A DNA stretch of 64,000 nt from positions 2,356,001 through 2,420,000 of the forward strand of contig NC_026661.2 of NCBI RefSeq assembly GCF_000004075.3, written 5' to 3'. The DNA is from Cucumis sativus. Taxonomy: Eukaryota > Streptophyta > Magnoliopsida > Cucurbitales > Cucurbitaceae. Position 1 is the first letter of the stretch, and each line of letters begins with the position of its first letter. Below the pieces are notes generated by a model. That model did not search any database. It saw only the letters and a list, made by a program, of their open reading frames with translations, and was not told the DNA's origin. Positions 58,926 to 64,000 of the stretch are shown piece by piece. Both the position numbers and the translations under genes were made by a program.

Positions 58926-60347
58926 TTATACAATCAAACTACGGAGTTTGTGGATGAAGTTGTTGATGTAAGACTCTTCCAAATCCTTGTCAACCAATAA
59001 CTCTCTTAACTTTGCTATATTTGCTCTCACCTCTTTTCCACTTTCATTCTCTTCATCCATCACTGTCTTCACTGCCTTACACACACTTTCTTTGCTAAAA
59101 AATCCATCTTCTTCTCTTTTCTCCACCTCCACACCAACCTTCAAATGGCTGCTCAATGTTCTTGCTCTAAAAAAATGGTCACTAACATGGGGCAACAACA
59201 CTAACTGACACTTCCTCACCAATGCCTCATTTAAAGACCCTGCTCCACAATGTGTAACAAAGCAACCAATTGATGGGTGCTCCAAAATTTGCTGTTGTTG
59301 AACCCATCCTCCATACACTACCCCTCTCCCTTCAATTCTCTGTTCGAAACCTTCTGGTAAAGCGGCCTCGACTGTGTCGATGCCCTCAGGTGGTTTGAGT
59401 ACAGCCAAAAATGGTAAGTTTGAAAGCTCAAGACCCAACAACAGTTCTTGGAATTGGATTTTGGTCAAAATACATTCACTTCCAAATGCACAATATATGA
59501 CTGAGCCAGAGTGGAACTTTGCTAACCATTTTTCCCATCTTTCTTCTAAACTTGTGGTTAGTGGTTCTAAATCCACAGCTCCTGACAGTAACACATGCTT
59601 TTTCAATTCATTTTCTATGTAGCCTATGAAAGGTCCTTCAATCTCTCTACATGACTTCAATGCTAAAGCATTGCAATTGGTAAATGAAGTGGAAAATTGA
59701 TCAAAGAGAGCGATACCATTGCTAAATCTCAAATGGCTAAGGGATGCAAAATTTTGAGCCTCATGAGCATGAAGCTTGATTGAGGAACTTGGGAAACCAG
59801 GAGGTGGCTGCATAAAATCGTCTTGAGTTAAAGTATCATGTCCAGACAATTCCCATATTTTTCCCTGAACATAACCAACTGTGACAGCAGAAACGACATT
59901 ATAATAAATTGATGTGATGCCCATTTGATCAGCTAGTTTTGTCACCCAATACGCAAAATCGTAGAAGATGACGTTGGGTTTTATGTCTTGAAGACAAGAG
60001 GCGATTTCAGGTTCAGTGAGATCCATAGAAATCATGAGGAGAGGTAGTTGTGAAGGGTGAGAAATATCAGCAGTAGTTTGAGCTCCAGGAGGGAGACCAT
60101 CAACATGAGGAACAGTGATAAGGACAAAGGTAATGAGATTTGGAAAGTGATTGAAATGTTGCAATTCGGGTAGAGTTTTTGATGGAATGAAGATGGAGAT
60201 TCTGTGACCTTTATTGGCTAATTTGTTGGCAATTTGGAGAAATGGAATCATGTGGCCAAAAGCAAACCAAGGGTACATTGCTATGTGCAGGCTTGAAAGA
60301 GATTCTTCCACCATGGTTGTTTCTTTTTTCTCCTCCTTAGAAGTCAT
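58926..60347 (-). CDS. UDP-glycosyltransferase (UGT), 473 aa, His at PSPG position 44
   Basis: Intact, intronless paralogue of the UGT at 49330. Catalytic His 32 (PWFAFGH) and Asp in FYDFAYW are present. PSPG is residues 348-391, beginning [21 protein letters not shown] with Ala at position 22. Position 44 is His (codon 59175-59177). N-terminal residues 1-12 (MTSKEEKKETTM) are an extension, and Met 12 (60314) is a second possible start. The N-terminal half, which faces the acceptor, differs much more from the first UGT than the C-terminal half does, suggesting a different acceptor. Same strand and spacing type as its neighbours, from tandem duplication. Confidence 0.93.
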   Translation of the reverse strand: MTSKEEKKETTMVEESLSSLHIAMYPWFAFGHMIPFLQIANKLANKGHRISIFIPSKTLPELQHFNHFPNLITFVLITVPHVDGLPPGAQTTADISHPSQLPLLMISMDLTEPEIASCLQDIKPNVIFYDFAYWVTKLADQMGITSIYYNVVSAVTVGYVQGKIWELSGHDTLTQDDFMQPPPGFPSSSIKLHAHEAQNFASLSHLRFSNGIALFDQFSTSFTNCNALALKSCREIEGPFIGYIENELKKHVLLSGAVDLEPLTTSLEERWEKWLAKFHSGSVIYCAFGSECILTKIQFQELLLGLELSNLPFLAVLKPPEGIDTVEAALPEGFEQRIEGRGVVYGGWVQQQQILEHPSIGCFVTHCGAGSLNEALVRKCQLVLLPHVSDHFFRARTLSSHLKVGVEVEKREEDGFFSKESVCKAVKTVMDEENESGKEVRANIAKLRELLVDKDLEESYINNFIHKLRSLIV

Positions 60348-62100
60348 ATTCTGTGTTCTGCTACTACTTTTCTCAAGTATGTTTGCAATGATTGAATCAA
60401 CCGGATGATCTTAGAGATTAGTAGGGATGTAGAACAAGTTCTGCAGTTCAAATGAACAATAGAATCATTGAAAGCAAAGATGTATTAGAAAGTAGGTTCA
60501 ACTTTACACACAGACAAAAACTCATTTTTGTTTGTTATGCAATTTGGGGAAGAAAAACTCCCTTTCAAAACAACTATTACCACTAAAACTTTTTATCGAT
60601 GAAACATCAAAATCAGATCTTGACTTTTCAAATTACAAAAATAAATATTGATAATCCAACTCCATGCTTTTTTCTTGGAAAAAAAACAAAAACAGCAGAT
60701 TTGCATACTTGTAAGAGACGAAGGAGAGAATATATTCCTGACAACTTATATTTAAATATTCAAAAGAATCTAAACATAGTTCAACAAATTTAAATAATAC
60801 AAACAACTCAAATAGATACTTTTCTTTTAGAAACAAATTCAAATATATACCTAATGAATGTATAAAATTAGCATAAAAAGATTAGCAAATAATATGCAAA
60901 TAAATAATAAGTTAAAGTTGGGTAAACCTCACAAGTAATAAGGATTATGAATCTATGTCCTCTACTTGGTTTTCATTTGCAAACGAAAGAATTGGATGGT
61001 TGGGGAAGAGAAAAACTAAGAGAGCAAGAAAGGGAAAGTTAGGCGAAGGAGGTGGGAGAATAATAATAAAAAAAAAAGAGTACACAATGTATGTGTGGTG
61101 CAAAAAAAATGAATGAATGCATTAAATAAATAGCCTAAATTATGAAAGAAAATGTCCTCACCTTCACATTTTGTGCCAAAATAACTCATAAAATATTTCA
61201 AAGTTTCATAAATATTTTTAGGATCATCTTTGCTAAAAAAAGTAAATAACTAATAAAGAAATTTGAAGGTTGAACTATGGTGTATATGCTTAATTTAAAA
61301 AAAAAATTGATAATTTAAAATAGAGTTCCTTATCAAATGAAACCAAATAATATTTTTTAAAATTGATTATTTTTTAACACAAGACAACTTTAAATAAATT
61401 TATCACTAAATTAACCTAAGAGATGTTTTTAATTTAAAGTTATTTTATAAACAAGATATTAATGGTTTTAGTTCTTATACCAATTGTGTGAGTAGTTCTC
61501 TTATCTTTTCTAAGTTCAAACTTATTTTAACTTTCAAATAAGTGAGGGATAACATTTAACCAAGAAAATTGTATGAAGTAGTATTTTGAGAATATGATAT
61601 AGCAATTATAGTTTTTAGAATTTTATAAGTATGGCAAAATTTTCAATTCTTCGACTTAAATTTGTTATTATTTCTAAACTACCTTTGAATAACATATTTT
61701 TCTTCATCTTTTTAATGTCTTACTCACTATTTATTTATTCTCCCACTTTTTAAAGCTCTAATTATTTATTTATTTTTATACTAGAAAAATTATTTATTCT
61801 TTTTGTCTTAATCTTAATTTTAGAATACCAATAATACAATAATTGCAATATGAAATATAGTGGTTGTTGATCGGAGTAATTTAACTACATTTGTGATTTT
61901 TTTTTTTTTTTTTTACTTTCTTCGATGTGTATTTTGAGTTGAATTTGATTCCAAAATTTTTTTAAAAAAACTTTTACATTAATTTTGTTTTGGTTTTACT
62001 TTGTTTCAGTTTTGTATACTAGTGTTGTGATATATTTATATTATATATATTAGTTGGTTAATATACTTACTACGTGATTTTTGTTTTTTTAAATTTTATG
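60348..62100. other. Gene-free AT-rich region
   Basis: Leader and intergenic sequence upstream of the UGT at 58926; several A and T runs; no coding sequence. Confidence 0.55.
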
Positions 62101-62770
62101 CAGTTCACTAGAATATTTTTAAGTATATGAATGATGTAACTCAGTGTATCATTATCAAGTATATCAACAATATATTGTTACAACATATCAATAAAGTGAA
62201 TCATTATCAAATATATGAATCAAGTTTACAAGTGTATATCAAGTGTATAAGTATGACTTCAAGCATATCAAATGCATTTAATCAATCAATTTTATAAGTG
62301 AAAAATACTAAATATATTTGTATAGTGCATCAGGTTTATCAAACATATCATGTACATCAAACGTGTCAAATTTGTTGAGTGTTCCAATGAAGCATAACAA
62401 AATTTATTAGCGGTGTATCAAACTTATAAGTGAAGTCTTTTAAGTGTATCAAACTATCAAGGCCTAAGGGGTATCAAGTGTATCAAGAAAAATCAAGTAA
62501 AACAAGAAGTATTATAATGTGTATCAAGATGTTTCAACTGTGTATCAAAGAGTATCAGGTGCATCAAGTGTATCAATCAAATGTATCGGGTGTATCAAGA
62601 AGTATCAAGTGTATCAAGAAATATCAGGTATCAAGAAGTATCAAGTGTATCAAGAAATATCATGTATCAAGAAGTACCAGGTGTAAATGTATCGGGTGCA
62701 TCAAGTGTATCAAGAAATATCAGATGTATCAAGGGGTACTAGGTATATCATAAGGTGTATCAAACATATA
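62100..62770. repeat. GTATCAAG minisatellite array
   Basis: Imperfect units GTGTATCAAGAAGTATCA and shorter variants (AAGTGTATCAA, AAATATCAGGTATC) follow each other, best ordered from 62465 to 62740 and fading leftwards. An apparent open frame (62430-62753) is just the repeat translated. Confidence 0.88.
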
Positions 62771-63409
62771 TTAATAATGGACATTTGTGATATTTTAACT
62801 TTTGATGTGTGGACTGAACTTCGTTTCTACTATTTTTACAAATAATAAAGTGTGTGCGCTAAAAACTTAATTATTATAACTTATTTTACCATTTGTTCAA
62901 GTTCCCTTTCAAACAAAATTTTAATGGTTTTGAAAGGAGAATGGTTTTTGTTTTGAACCCTTTATGAAAGTTTGAGGTTATCTTTAAAACTCATGAAATG
63001 TTGTGTTTCATCTTCTGTGAGTATTTAAACTCAAACAAAGAACTTGAAGGTGCTTTGATGCCTTGTAATAGAAAACAACAAAGGAAGAGAACAAAAGGCG
63101 AAAACCAGAGAAAAATGTTGCACTCAGTGTTCTTCATTCGTTGCATTGAAAACATATTACAAGTCGTTATGGGAAAAACAAAGGACCCACTAATACACTA
63201 ACATTGAAAGTTTCCTCTAATGAATTCCACTAAGCCTTTAGCTCCTAAATAAAAGCCACTAACCTGAAGGAAAAGGCTACAACATTAATTTCGAAAGGAA
63301 AAAAACAACCAACTCACTTATTACTAACTTCTAAGATAGAAAGATCTAGTTTGTTTTAAGTAGAAGTGAAAGGAACAAAGAGACTCCCTTTCTTTTCCTT
63401 CCTTTTTAC
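62771..63409. other. Intergenic, upstream of nothing recognised
   Basis: No coding sequence with family character; lies at the 3' end of the last UGT. Confidence 0.45.
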
Positions 63410-64000
63410 TTAAGCAATCAAACTACGGAGGCTGTGGATGAAATTGTTAATATAACTCTCTTCCAAATCTTTGTCAACCAATGACTCTCTTAACCTTTCT
63501 TTATTTGCTCTGATTTCTTTCCCACTTTCATTCTCTTCATCCATCACTGTCTTCACTGCCTTACACACACTTTCTTTGCTAAAAACCCCATCTTCCTCCC
63601 CTTTCTCAATTTCCACACCAACTTTCGAGAACTTGCTCATCAATCTTGCTCGAAACAATTGATCAGTAGTACGAGAGAACAACACTAACTGACACTTCTT
63701 CACCACTGCTTCTGATAAAGACCCTGCCCCACAATGTGTAATAAAGCATCCAATTGATGGGTGATCCAAAATTTGCTGTTGTTGAACCCATCCTCCATAT
63801 ACTATCCCTCTCCCCTCAACTCTCTGCTCGAAACCTTCCGGTAAGGCAGCCTCGACCGTGTCTATGCCATCAGGTGGTTTGAGCGCAACGAAAAATGGTA
63901 AGTTTGAAAGCTCAAGACCCAACAACAATTCTTGGAATTGGTTTTTGTTCAAAATACACTCGCTTCCAAATGCACAATATATGACTGAGCCAGAGTTGAA
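63410..64000 (-). CDS. UDP-glycosyltransferase (UGT), C-terminal part, cut by the right edge
   Basis: The frame is open from the right edge (about 197 codons) to the stop at 63410. Fourth UGT locus of the tandem cluster. It contains [13 protein letters not shown], a PSPG box beginning [21 protein letters not shown] with Ala at position 22, and the family end [15 protein letters not shown]. Unlike its neighbours it has Gln at PSPG position 44 (codon 63659-63661) and a changed lead-in ([10 protein letters not shown] instead of LVLLPHVSDH). The N-terminal acceptor domain is outside the window. No lesion in the visible part. Confidence 0.92.
   Translation of the reverse strand, partial: FNSGSVIYCAFGSECILNKNQFQELLLGLELSNLPFFVALKPPDGIDTVEAALPEGFEQRVEGRGIVYGGWVQQQQILDHPSIGCFITHCGAGSLSEAVVKKCQLVLFSRTTDQLFRARLMSKFSKVGVEIEKGEEDGVFSKESVCKAVKTVMDEENESGKEIRANKERLRESLVDKDLEESYINNFIHSLRSLIA

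Noticed and set aside
62430-62753. 107-residue open frame rich in Lys, Ile and Ser
   Set aside because: Pure translation of the GTATCAAG array.

Overview
This window is plant nuclear DNA. It is AT-rich, its genes have introns with GT..AG borders, and long stretches are built from LTR retrotransposons, CACTA transposons and small inverted-repeat elements. The gene families and the abundant ATGATAGAC-type small repeat make me think of a cucurbit, but that is inference and I could not search a database.

Layout, left to right. (1) 1-6.3 kb: the first exon of a fasciclin-like arabinogalactan protein gene running off the left edge, then a Ser/Pro-rich gene of unknown function with a repeat-filled downstream region. 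(2) 6.8-22 kb: a scrambled cluster of class II (COMT/IOMT-type) O-methyltransferase (OMT) genes. It holds an orphan exon-2 pseudogene, an OMT copy with a one-base frameshift, a second copy of the same promoter block split by a 3.58-kb CACTA transposon and left with only an exon-2 remnant, and a minus-strand OMT that has lost its catalytic Glu by an in-frame deletion. (3) 22-27 kb: gene-free. (4) 27.0-35.0 kb: a complete, young Ty1/copia element of Sirevirus type, with near-identical LTRs, a GGATA target duplication, PBS and several polypurine tracts. Its pol is broken by two one-base indels. (5) 36.0-37.4 kb: the one OMT gene here that reads intact, 357 aa. (6) 38.1-40.8 kb: a 2.75-kb solo LTR with a GTTAT target duplication. 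(7) 43.7-44.4 kb: the 3' end of another CACTA element. (8) 46.4-48.1 kb: an intact four-exon OPA3-like gene. (9) 49.3-64 kb: a tandem minus-strand cluster of family-1 UDP-glycosyltransferases (UGTs), with two full genes, one internally deleted pseudogene and one gene cut by the right edge. A short PPR gene lies between the first two UGT loci.

How the parts relate: the OMT and UGT families could both act on phenolic or other specialised metabolites, by O-methylation and sugar transfer. Their nearness is suggestive only; nothing in the sequence proves a shared pathway. The strongest points for follow-up are: the sugar-donor position 44 of the UGT signature motif differs between neighbouring UGT copies (His, Tyr, His, Gln); the CACTA element carries a decayed Ulp1 (C48) protease gene and sits inside a duplicated OMT promoter; a 110-bp-arm hairpin is present in only one of two paralogous blocks; and an OMT lost its catalytic Glu while keeping an open frame. 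I did not find a clearly new biological system.

Many frame breaks in otherwise good genes are one-base changes in short homopolymers (OMT at 10797, pol at 31333 and 32960). Assembly error has to be excluded before they are called real.
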